NCBI RefSeq assembly: GCF_026339935.1
Contig: NZ_JAPEPX010000001.1
Span: forward strand, 3,362,001-3,426,000
From: Streptomyces sp. NBC_01551
Lineage (GTDB): Bacteria; Actinomycetota; Actinomycetes; Streptomycetales; Streptomycetaceae
Length of the DNA stretch: 64,000 bases
Reading direction: 5' to 3'
In this document: positions 58,174 through 64,000 of the stretch, one piece after another
Layout of the letters: each line of letters opens with the position of its first letter
Position numbering within the stretch: the first letter of the stretch is position 1
Position numbers and translations under genes: made by a program
Notes under the pieces: model-generated
Databases searched by the model: none
Told to the model about the DNA's origin: nothing
Seen by the model: the letters and a program-made list of their open reading frames with translations, nothing else

Positions 58174-58713
58174 TCATCCTGCGGTCTCGGAGTGTGCGGT
58201 CTCGGCGGGTGCGCTCGGTGACGGTGCGGACGCGGCATAGGACGAGCCGTGCCGGGCCGCCGTCTCGAGCGCGGCGTCGTACCGCTTGTGCCAGCGCGGC
58301 GCGTCCGGCTGCCAGAGGATGACCTGCCAGTGCAGTTCCTCCGGCTCGCGGTCCGCGGCCAGGCCCTGGAGGCGCTTGGGCTGGACCCAGTAGTCGGCCC
58401 ACACCACCACTTGCTGGCTGAGGGTGAGGGCGGAGGGCAGCGGCCGGCCCCAGACGAAGTAGACGGCGACCGGCGGCCCGAGGTACAGGGGCGACGTCAG
58501 GATCGACAGGCCCAGGAAGGGTATGAAGGCGGACATCGAGAGCAGCGCCACGATCCACACCACGCCGGAGCCGAAGGCGGCGCCCAGGGCGGGCAGGAGC
58601 AGACCGGGAAGCGGGATGTTGCCCCAGTTCCAGATGCGCTTGGGCCGGTTGAGCAGATCCGTGTGGTCGTAGGCCACCATGGGCGCCGGTGCGTCCGGTG
58701 TGTCCTGCGTCAT
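58174..58713 (-). CDS. TcpE/PrgI-like conjugation membrane protein
   Basis: A 179-residue protein with two hydrophobic hairpins (LLLPALGAAFGSGVVWIVALLS and SILTSPLYLGPPVAVYFVWG) and the motif WADYWVQPKRLQGLAADREPEEL typical of TcpE/PrgI-like partners of VirB4 ATPases. ATG at 58713. It directly precedes the ATPase gene, as in other Gram-positive conjugation loci. Confidence 0.78.
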   Translation of the reverse strand: MTQDTPDAPAPMVAYDHTDLLNRPKRIWNWGNIPLPGLLLPALGAAFGSGVVWIVALLSMSAFIPFLGLSILTSPLYLGPPVAVYFVWGRPLPSALTLSQQVVVWADYWVQPKRLQGLAADREPEELHWQVILWQPDAPRWHKRYDAALETAARHGSSYAASAPSPSAPAETAHSETAG

Positions 58714-58816
58714 CAGTCGGTCCCCCTCTCTGGCGTGGTTGCGTGCTGCGCGTCGCGGTGGCGGCCGCGCTCGCGGTCGCGGGCCGCGCGTCTACGGTCG
58801 CGGCCCGATCCCGGGA

Positions 58817-59077
58817 TCAGCCCTTGCCGCCGATCTGCTCGCCGAGGCTGATGAGGAGACCGGCGAGACCGGCCGCGCCACCGATGATGAAGGCGGCCAG
58901 GGCGATGACGCCGAAGCCCTGGAAGGCCTCGCGCATGCCGTCGCCGCGCTTCATCGAGAGCAGCATCCGGATGCCGAGGATGAGCAGGGCGCAGGCCGCG
59001 ACGGTGCCGCCGAGGCCGGCCAGGATGGTCTGGATCTTGTTGAACATGCCGTCGAGGGTCGTCGCTGCCAGGTACAT
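58817..59077 (-). CDS. Small TrbC/VirB2-like membrane protein
   Basis: An 86-residue protein with two hydrophobic helices (ILAGLGGTVAACALLILGI and GFGVIALAAFIIGGAAGLAGLLI) joined by a short charged turn, the shape of pilin-like VirB2/TrbC proteins. ATG at 59077 follows AAAGGAC. Located between the TcpC-like and TcpE-like genes, it likely forms a ring or pore component. Confidence 0.75.
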   Translation of the reverse strand: MYLAATTLDGMFNKIQTILAGLGGTVAACALLILGIRMLLSMKRGDGMREAFQGFGVIALAAFIIGGAAGLAGLLISLGEQIGGKG

Positions 59078-59163
59078 GGCGTGTGTCCTTTGCTGTGTGA
59101 GGTGCGTGTGTGAGCGGTGCGCTGTGAGGGGCGGTGAGTGGACCGCCTTCACGGGATGACGTG

Positions 59164-60879
59164 TCAGGAAGCCGGAGTGGCGCCCGGGGCCGAGGCCGAC
59201 GGCGAGCCGGACGGTTTGGGCGAGGACGAGTTGGCCGGGGCGGGCGAGGACGAGTTGGCCGGGGCGGGCGAGCCGCTTGCCCCGGGGGCCTGGGAAGCGC
59301 TCGGTGAAGGGGTGTTCGGAGCGTCCGCGCGTCCGCCCGTCGGGTCCATGACGCCGCCGCGGATGTCCTTGATGAACCAGCCCTGCGCGGTGTTCACCAC
59401 GGTCACCCGGTACGAGCGCTTGAGGGTCACAGCCGTCTTCGCGTCATCGGCCCCTCCGCCGCCCCAGACGACCGTCACCCGCGCCGGGACCGACTGGCCC
59501 TGCGTGTACGTGATCTTGTCGCCGGCCTCGGTGCCCTCCGGAGCCAGCGCCTGGACCTCCTGGACCACCGGTGTGGTCAACGCGCCGGCCAGGCCCGACA
59601 CCGCCGCCGGGGTGGCGTCGGGGGTGGTGAACCGGGTCAAGGCGGTGATGTCGGAGGCGGCCCACGCCTTGAAGTAGCCGGCCAGGACCTGCTCCCTCAG
59701 CTGGGTGGAGAGTTCCTGGTCGACGATCTCCTCGGACTTCTCCAGCTCGGGCGCGGCGTCGCGGATCGGCAGTGGCATCTCGCCGACGTTGCCGGCGATC
59801 CGCAGCCCGGAGCCGCCGGCGAGGTCCTTGACGTACACCGGCACGGAGAGCGTGGTGGTGCGACCGCTCGTGTACGTGACCTGGACGTTGAGGTAGCGGC
59901 CGTTCTTCCCGTACTCGGGAAGCGGCTCGGCGGTCCCGTCCCAGCTCGCGAGCTTGACCTCCTGCTTGCCACGGCCGTTCCAGCCGCAGTCGCGGTCGAC
60001 GCCCGCAGAGATGTAGCGGGCGAGGGACTCGCGGCGCTTGTCGGTGGTCTCCGGCGAGTACGTCATGCAGAGCGCCGCGTACTCCTCGGCGAAGACCGCC
60101 GCCGTCTGGATCGGGAAGTCGGTGAGCCGGTAGCGGCTCAGGTCCTGGCTGTCCAGGGCGGCGGGCTTGACGGAGACGGAGGACCTGCCCATGACCAGCC
60201 CCATGACACCGCAGGACCCCAGCGCGAAGGCGCAGGTGGTGATCAACAGGGTCGCGCGCAGGGCGACGTGGATGCTCCGGCCGTTCGCGGGCAGCCGGCC
60301 GCCGGGGCGCGGCACCTCGAACTTGGCGTCCGGGCCCTTGGCGCCGCTTCGGGCGGGTGCGGGTGCGGGTGCGGCGTCGGATGCGGAGGCGTTGGCCGCA
60401 GCGGCGACCGGGGAGGCGGAGGCAACGACGGAAGCCGTCCCGCCACCGCCCTTGCGGTTCTCGCGCGCGGCCTTCTTGCTCTCGTACTCGGCCTTGCGGA
60501 CGGCCTTCTTGCGTTCGTACTCCGCCTTGCGATCGGCCTTCGCCTGCTCCCGCTTGTCCTTCTTCGACTCGGCGGCGGGCTGGTCCGCGCGCGGCGGAAG
60601 ACTCGGTACGGCCGCCTGGCCCGGCGGCACGTTGGCCGACTGCGGGGCCACGCGGACCCAAGCCGCGGCCACCTGGTTGCGGGCCGCCTCCGCGGAGAGC
60701 TGGGGCGCGGCGGGGTACCCGTACGGACCCGGCGCCTGCTGGCCCTGCTGCGCGGCCCCTGACTGGGCTTGGGCCTGGGCCGACTGCCAGTCGACCTGGC
60801 CCGCGGCACCGGACTGTGCGGGGTGCCCGGCAGGGCGGCCCTCGCCGACCCCGTCAGCAGAACTGCTGTGGTCCGTCAT
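59164..60879 (-). CDS. TcpC-like conjugation membrane protein
   Basis: A 571-residue protein. It has a long low-complexity cytoplasmic N-terminus with a charged Lys/Arg/Glu-rich stretch (about residues 105-165), one membrane helix (LRATLLITTCAFALGSCGVMG), then an extracytoplasmic part with two NTF2-like segments as in TcpC of Gram-positive conjugation systems. It ends in a Ser/Pro-rich tail with repeated GSPAPANSSSP. ATG at 60879. It starts the minus-strand T4SS-like operon. Confidence 0.78.
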   Translation of the reverse strand: MTDHSSSADGVGEGRPAGHPAQSGAAGQVDWQSAQAQAQSGAAQQGQQAPGPYGYPAAPQLSAEAARNQVAAAWVRVAPQSANVPPGQAAVPSLPPRADQPAAESKKDKREQAKADRKAEYERKKAVRKAEYESKKAARENRKGGGGTASVVASASPVAAAANASASDAAPAPAPARSGAKGPDAKFEVPRPGGRLPANGRSIHVALRATLLITTCAFALGSCGVMGLVMGRSSVSVKPAALDSQDLSRYRLTDFPIQTAAVFAEEYAALCMTYSPETTDKRRESLARYISAGVDRDCGWNGRGKQEVKLASWDGTAEPLPEYGKNGRYLNVQVTYTSGRTTTLSVPVYVKDLAGGSGLRIAGNVGEMPLPIRDAAPELEKSEEIVDQELSTQLREQVLAGYFKAWAASDITALTRFTTPDATPAAVSGLAGALTTPVVQEVQALAPEGTEAGDKITYTQGQSVPARVTVVWGGGGADDAKTAVTLKRSYRVTVVNTAQGWFIKDIRGGVMDPTGGRADAPNTPSPSASQAPGASGSPAPANSSSPAPANSSSPKPSGSPSASAPGATPAS

Positions 60880-61013
60880 CGACTCGGTTCTCTCCCCGCG
60901 TGTGATCCCCGTCCGCCGGTCGGGCGTGCGGCGGGCCCTGGCGAGACCAGGTGCGGACGGCAGTGTGGCAAACGGCGCCGACATTCCCGCCCAGGTTTTC
61001 CCCGAGGGGAGAG

Positions 61014-61033
61014 GTGAGGAAAGAGTGAGGAAT
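61014..61033. promoter_or_regulatory. Direct repeats GTGAGGAA in divergent control region
   Basis: GTGAGGAAA (61014-61022) and GTGAGGAAT (61025-61033) are spaced 11 bases start to start, one helical turn. They lie between the divergent TcpC-like gene and the gene at 61153. The same element recurs near 62801-62853. It is a likely operator or activator site. Confidence 0.5.
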
Positions 61034-61152
61034 CCTCGCGAGGAAAGCAGCGGAGCCGGCGGCGGGGCGATGCCCCTGCCGCTCCGTCACAATGCCGGGT
61101 TGTGCCCGGGTTACGGGTGCGCAGGCGCCCCCGACCTTACGAAGGACGAGAG

Positions 61153-61623
61153 TTGAGCGATCAGTACGTGCACCCGTGGCAGGACCCGGCCGTCCCCGCC
61201 GACTCCGCCGACGGTGGGCAACCGCCAGTGGTGGAAGCCGAACACGCCTGGATCGTCGGATACGAGCCGGGCAACCCATGGCAGGCGAAGCTCTGCCTGC
61301 GCACCCCGCACGGCACGGTCGCGTACCCCCTCACCCCGCACACCATGCCGGACCTCCTGGAGGGCCTGGTCGTGGTGGCCCAAGAGCAGCAAGGGGTAAC
61401 GGGGGCCGACGCCTTGTACGCCACCGAGGCCGAGGACGACCTGGACGCCGAGCTGCCGGAGGAAGGGCAGGAACAGGACCCAGGCGCCCACAACGGCCGT
61501 GCCGCACGCCTGACCGGCTGGACGGTGGTCCACGATCTGTGGGAGCGGGAAGATCCGAGAATCCGCCTCATCATGGGTGCGATCGTGCTCGCCGTGTTCG
61601 TGCTGGGGATCTTCCTTTCCTGA
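61153..61623 (+). CDS. Tail-anchored membrane protein of the conjugation-like locus
   Basis: A 156-residue protein with an acidic N-terminal cytoplasmic part (AWIVGYEPGNPWQAKLCLRTPHGTVAYPLTPHTMPDLLEG) and a single C-terminal helix IMGAIVLAVFVLGIFLS. The TTG at 61153 is chosen because GAAGGAC lies six bases upstream. Function unknown; it starts the plus-strand gene run. Confidence 0.65.
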   Translation: MSDQYVHPWQDPAVPADSADGGQPPVVEAEHAWIVGYEPGNPWQAKLCLRTPHGTVAYPLTPHTMPDLLEGLVVVAQEQQGVTGADALYATEAEDDLDAELPEEGQEQDPGAHNGRAARLTGWTVVHDLWEREDPRIRLIMGAIVLAVFVLGIFLS

Positions 61624-61662
61624 CGAGATACGGTCAAACACACCACGGACGAGGAGACGAGG

Positions 61663-62298
61663 ATGCTGACGGAGACGACCGGCCGCACGCCTCAGGACCT
61701 TGCGGCCGAACTGGCGAACCTCCGGGCCGTCGACGACTGGCCGTCGGTGTGGTCGGGCCCGCCCGAGGGCGGGTCGGGGGAGTTCACCGAGTGGTGCGGG
61801 CGATACGGCTGGGAGCCGCTGACCTTTGACCGGCAGTTGCGCCTGCGGACGCCGGGTGGGGGGAGCTGGACGTTCTTCGACCGGGTGGGCGGCCAGTGGA
61901 GCCCGTTGGCGAGCCTCGTGCACTGGGCTTGGCAGCCGAAGGCCGATGCCGCCGCGGAGAACAGTGCGGTCTTCGACACAGCGGCCGCAACGTGGCCGGC
62001 GTACCTCAGGGCTGCCGAGGGCGTGCTCGGGACTCCCACGTGGACCGGAGCCTGGGACGCCGCCGATTTCCCTGAGCCGCCGCATCCCTCGTACTGGTCC
62101 GACCGCGAGGAGCGGGTGCTCGACCGCGAGCCCTATCGCTTCGCTTACTGGGCGCCCGGGAGTGGTGTTCCGGGGCTGCCGTTCATCGTGTTGACCCAGT
62201 CCGTGACCTTCCCCACCTGGACCACCGACATGCCGGGCGGGTCGGCCATCTCGCTTGAGGTGTATCCGCCCGCTGAGTTCACGGAGACCGGCCCGTGA
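61663..62298 (+). CDS. Small paralogous protein, copy 3
   Basis: A 211-residue relative of the proteins at 49724-50341 and 50372-50986: RTPQDLAAELANLRAVDDWPSVWSGPP, EWCGRYGWEPL, LGTPTWTGAWDAADFPEPP, EPYRFAYWAPG. ATG at 61663 follows GAGGAGACGAGG. It lies on the other strand and other side of the T4SS-like operon, so the family brackets the system. Confidence 0.7.
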   Translation: MLTETTGRTPQDLAAELANLRAVDDWPSVWSGPPEGGSGEFTEWCGRYGWEPLTFDRQLRLRTPGGGSWTFFDRVGGQWSPLASLVHWAWQPKADAAAENSAVFDTAAATWPAYLRAAEGVLGTPTWTGAWDAADFPEPPHPSYWSDREERVLDREPYRFAYWAPGSGVPGLPFIVLTQSVTFPTWTTDMPGGSAISLEVYPPAEFTETGP

Positions 62299-62335
62299 CG
62301 GAATCGACCGGCAACTTGCCCAAGGAAGGCAGCGT

Positions 62336-62728
62336 ATGACCACGAGTCCCGAAGAGCGCCCGGCGTCCGGCGAGGAAGTGGAGTTGTACTTCGAGGACGT
62401 CTTCACCTTCGTCTCCGAGTACCTCTCCCCGATGGTGCGCCGCCGGGTGAACGGATCCTCCGCGACCTGGTGCCCCCGCTGGTGGGAGCACCCCGAGGCC
62501 GGCGCGCGGCTCTCCGCGCTGTGGCTGGCCTGGGAGCATCTGCGACTCGAACCGGACCTCGGCATGTCGACGTGGTGGCTGCACCACGCCGACCCGCACC
62601 TGCGCGTGCTCATGGACACGGATCTGGGCCCGTTCGCGGCCTGTTCGCCCAAAGTCGGCGGCCACACGGTTTATCCCTTCGAGCCGCTCCCCTTGGAGAA
62701 GTACGACCCCGACTCGGCGTCCGCGTGA
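62336..62728 (+). CDS. DUF4913-family protein
   Basis: A 130-residue protein matching the DUF4913 pattern: FEDVFTFVSEYLSPMVRRRV, TWCPRWWEHPEAGARLSALWLAWEHLR, MSTWWLHHADPHLRVLMD and GPFAAC. This family is common on actinomycete plasmids, integrative elements and conjugation-type loci; its function is unknown. ATG at 62336 follows AAGGAAGG. Confidence 0.85.
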   Translation: MTTSPEERPASGEEVELYFEDVFTFVSEYLSPMVRRRVNGSSATWCPRWWEHPEAGARLSALWLAWEHLRLEPDLGMSTWWLHHADPHLRVLMDTDLGPFAACSPKVGGHTVYPFEPLPLEKYDPDSASA

Positions 62729-62800
62729 GGGATCGGTGAGGACGCCCGAGGCGTTCCTCACCAATTCCCCACATTCATCAACGGCCCCTGAACCGGGCTG

Positions 62801-62853
62801 TTTTCCTCACCCCCTCCCCGCATTTTCCTCACCTTTCCCCGTGAGGAAAATGC
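62801..62853. promoter_or_regulatory. Repeated TTTTCCTCAC elements with a 13-bp hairpin
   Basis: TTTTCCTCAC occurs at 62801-62810 and 62823-62832 (22 bases apart). The second copy forms a perfect 13-bp inverted repeat with 62841-62853, around an eight-base loop. The inverse, GTGAGGAAA, is also in the control region at 61014. It is probably an operator for the gene starting at 62919. Confidence 0.55.
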
Positions 62854-62918
62854 GCCGTCCGGCAGCCGTTCCGCCACCTACCGTGTCTCGGCGACCTGAC
62901 TGAGGGAGGCCCGGGACG

Positions 62919-63605
62919 GTGGATTCACCTGCCGAGAACAAGCGAAGTGCGGTACTGGCCCTGGTGTTGCTGGGTGCCCTGCTGATCGGCACCCTGGTCG
63001 TCTTCACCGTCTTCAACGGTGAGGACGACGACGAGGGCGATGCCAAGGCGGCGCCCGCGGCGACGGCCACACGACGCGCGGGCACGGCATCGGGCTCAGG
63101 TGCCGCTGCCGGCGGGGCCGCGCCGCAGTCCGGGTCCGCCGCCGCGGTGCCCCCCATCGTCACGCCGGACGATCTGGCCGCGGCCCACCGCGTGATGTCC
63201 GAGTACATGTCGGGCCTGAGCACCTTCAAGCACACCGATACGACGGCCTCCTGGGTGCCTCCGCTGCTGGAACGCACCTCGAGCAACGTGGAGATGAAGA
63301 AGCGGACCGTCCTCCCCTCCGGCAAGGCGTGGGCGGTGTGTCAGCAGGCCAAGTGTTCGTCCGAGGGGAAGGCTGTCGTGCTCCGGGACGCGCTGATCGC
63401 CGATGAACTCGCCCGCGGCAGCGGCCAGACGATCTCGAGCGTGGTGGAAGTGACCGCGACCCGCTCGGACGACGGCAAGAAGACCGAGGCCGAGACCAAC
63501 ACCTGGCTGGTGAGCGCCCGCAAGAGCAGCGGCGAGTGGCAGGTGACCGGCTTCGACATCTACGGCCTGGGCAACGTGGGCGCGCCCGAGCCGAAGGGGG
63601 AGTGA
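62919..63605 (+). CDS. Membrane-anchored conjugation accessory protein
   Basis: A 228-residue protein with one N-terminal helix (AVLALVLLGALLIGTLVVFTVF), an acidic and Ala/Gly-rich linker, and an extracytoplasmic domain from about residue 90 (AAHRVMSEYMSGLSTFKHT, VCQQAKCSSEG, NTWLVSARKSSGEWQVTGFDIYGLG) resembling an NTF2-like/TcpC-type fold. GTG at 62919 follows GGGAGG. It lies just before the large exported protein at the window edge. Confidence 0.72.
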   Translation: MDSPAENKRSAVLALVLLGALLIGTLVVFTVFNGEDDDEGDAKAAPAATATRRAGTASGSGAAAGGAAPQSGSAAAVPPIVTPDDLAAAHRVMSEYMSGLSTFKHTDTTASWVPPLLERTSSNVEMKKRTVLPSGKAWAVCQQAKCSSEGKAVVLRDALIADELARGSGQTISSVVEVTATRSDDGKKTEAETNTWLVSARKSSGEWQVTGFDIYGLGNVGAPEPKGE

Positions 63606-63611
63606 GCGCCC

Positions 63612-64000
63612 GTGGTGGCTCCTGCCGTACTGGCGGCCGCATCGAAGGCCGTCAAGGTGGCGAAGGCTGCCAAGGGCGCGGCCGAACTCGCCTCGGGACA
63701 GGGCGGCGGGAAGGGGGGCGGCGGAAAGAAGAAGAACAACCTCAAGTGGCTGCTCGTCGCCGGCGTCGGGGGCCTCCCGATCGTCGGTTTCGGTCTCGTC
63801 TTCGTCATCATGCTCACCGCCATGGTCGGCGGCCTGGGAAGCGGCGCCGCCATGGCGGCTTGCGGCGACTACGCGGACAACGCCGGAACGGGCAACACCG
63901 GAGACAAGGCTGCGACGAACCCGATCATGCCCGCCGGCAAGGTGTACATGCCGAGCGACACCGCTCGCGATGAGATACCCCCGAGGATGATCCTCGCCTC
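63612..64000 (+). CDS. Start of a probable conjugation cell-wall hydrolase, cut by window end
   Basis: About 129 residues are visible: a Lys/Ala/Gly-rich cytoplasmic start, one membrane helix (LVAGVGGLPIVGFGLVFVIMLTAMVGGLG), then the beginning of an exported part (AACGDYADNAG, PRMILA). Genes in this position often encode a lytic transglycosylase/NlpC-P60 protein that opens the cell wall for the secretion channel, but the catalytic part is outside the window. GTG at 63612, with a second GTG at 63615. Confidence 0.6.
   Translation, partial: MVAPAVLAAASKAVKVAKAAKGAAELASGQGGGKGGGGKKKNNLKWLLVAGVGGLPIVGFGLVFVIMLTAMVGGLGSGAAMAACGDYADNAGTGNTGDKAATNPIMPAGKVYMPSDTARDEIPPRMILA

Noticed and set aside
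46210..64000. A complete integrative conjugative element
   Set aside because: No integrase, excisionase, relaxase or attachment repeats were seen in the window. The locus looks like a chromosomal T4SS-like system, but the right end is missing.

Overview
The window is high-GC DNA with strong third-position G/C bias, GTG starts, AGGAG-type ribosome sites and many 4-base start/stop overlaps. This is typical of Streptomyces or a close actinomycete. No rRNA, tRNA or CRISPR array was seen. About two thirds (1-46.2 kb) is a biosynthetic gene cluster that continues past the left edge. The rest (46.3-64.0 kb) looks like a chromosomal conjugation/type IV secretion-like locus that continues past the right edge.

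Region 1 (1-10.7 kb) is a shikimate/chorismate supply module: EPSP synthase (partial), a PhzE-type ADIC synthase, PhzD isochorismatase, an EntA-like dehydrogenase, a short class II DAHP synthase, a transaldolase-like protein lacking its Schiff-base lysine, a fused PabA-PabB ADC synthase and a methyltransferase. PhzE, PhzD and the dehydrogenase should give 3-hydroxyanthranilate. PabAB should give 4-amino-4-deoxychorismate, so chorismate appears to be drawn off twice.

Region 2 (10.9-19 kb) holds a GAF/PucR-type activator, a degenerate DDE transposase homologue without visible inverted repeats, a CPBP protease, a two-component system and a secreted S33 peptidase. These may be regulatory or incidental to the cluster.

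Region 3 (35.9 down to 19.0 kb, minus strand) is a nearly gapless run of genes. It begins with a 22-residue peptide gene that has a near-perfect ribosome site and is followed by an attenuator-like hairpin. The peptide carries a Y-x2-P...G pattern like a lasso leader but has almost no core and no Asp/Glu. Then come an asparagine-synthetase-like protein with a C-terminal PqqD-like domain, a CPBP protease, a nucleotidyltransferase, a free PqqD protein, an ABC exporter, an AurF-like diiron N-oxygenase, a 2-oxoglutarate dioxygenase, a haem-oxygenase-like diiron oxidase, a DapF homologue with both catalytic cysteines changed to serine, a PLP enzyme, two ATP-grasp proteins (one fused to a MazG-like domain), an MFS exporter and a LmbE-type deacetylase.

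Region 4 (36.1-42.4 kb, plus strand) diverges from the peptide gene. It encodes a NagA-like amidohydrolase, two cupin-like paralogues, an arylformamidase-like hydrolase, a formyltransferase, an NDP-kinase-like protein, a HAD phosphatase, a BFD-type [2Fe-2S] protein and a small exported protein. A LuxR-type regulator (42.5-43.5 kb) and a class III aminotransferase follow. A palindrome with core TGCA-N-TGCA lies in both divergent control regions (36.03 and 43.57 kb) and is the likely binding site of this regulator.

Taken together, the cluster looks like a hybrid pathway. A shikimate-derived aryl amine and an oxidatively modified amino acid would be joined by ATP-dependent ligases, possibly on or with a lasso-like mini-peptide. 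I do not recognise the product. The right-hand locus has a VirB4-like ATPase, TcpC-, TcpE- and TrbL-like proteins, a pilin-like small protein, three tandem lipoproteins, a WhiB-winged-helix fusion, a DUF4913 protein and three dispersed copies of one small protein family. It also has repeated GTGAGGAAA control elements.
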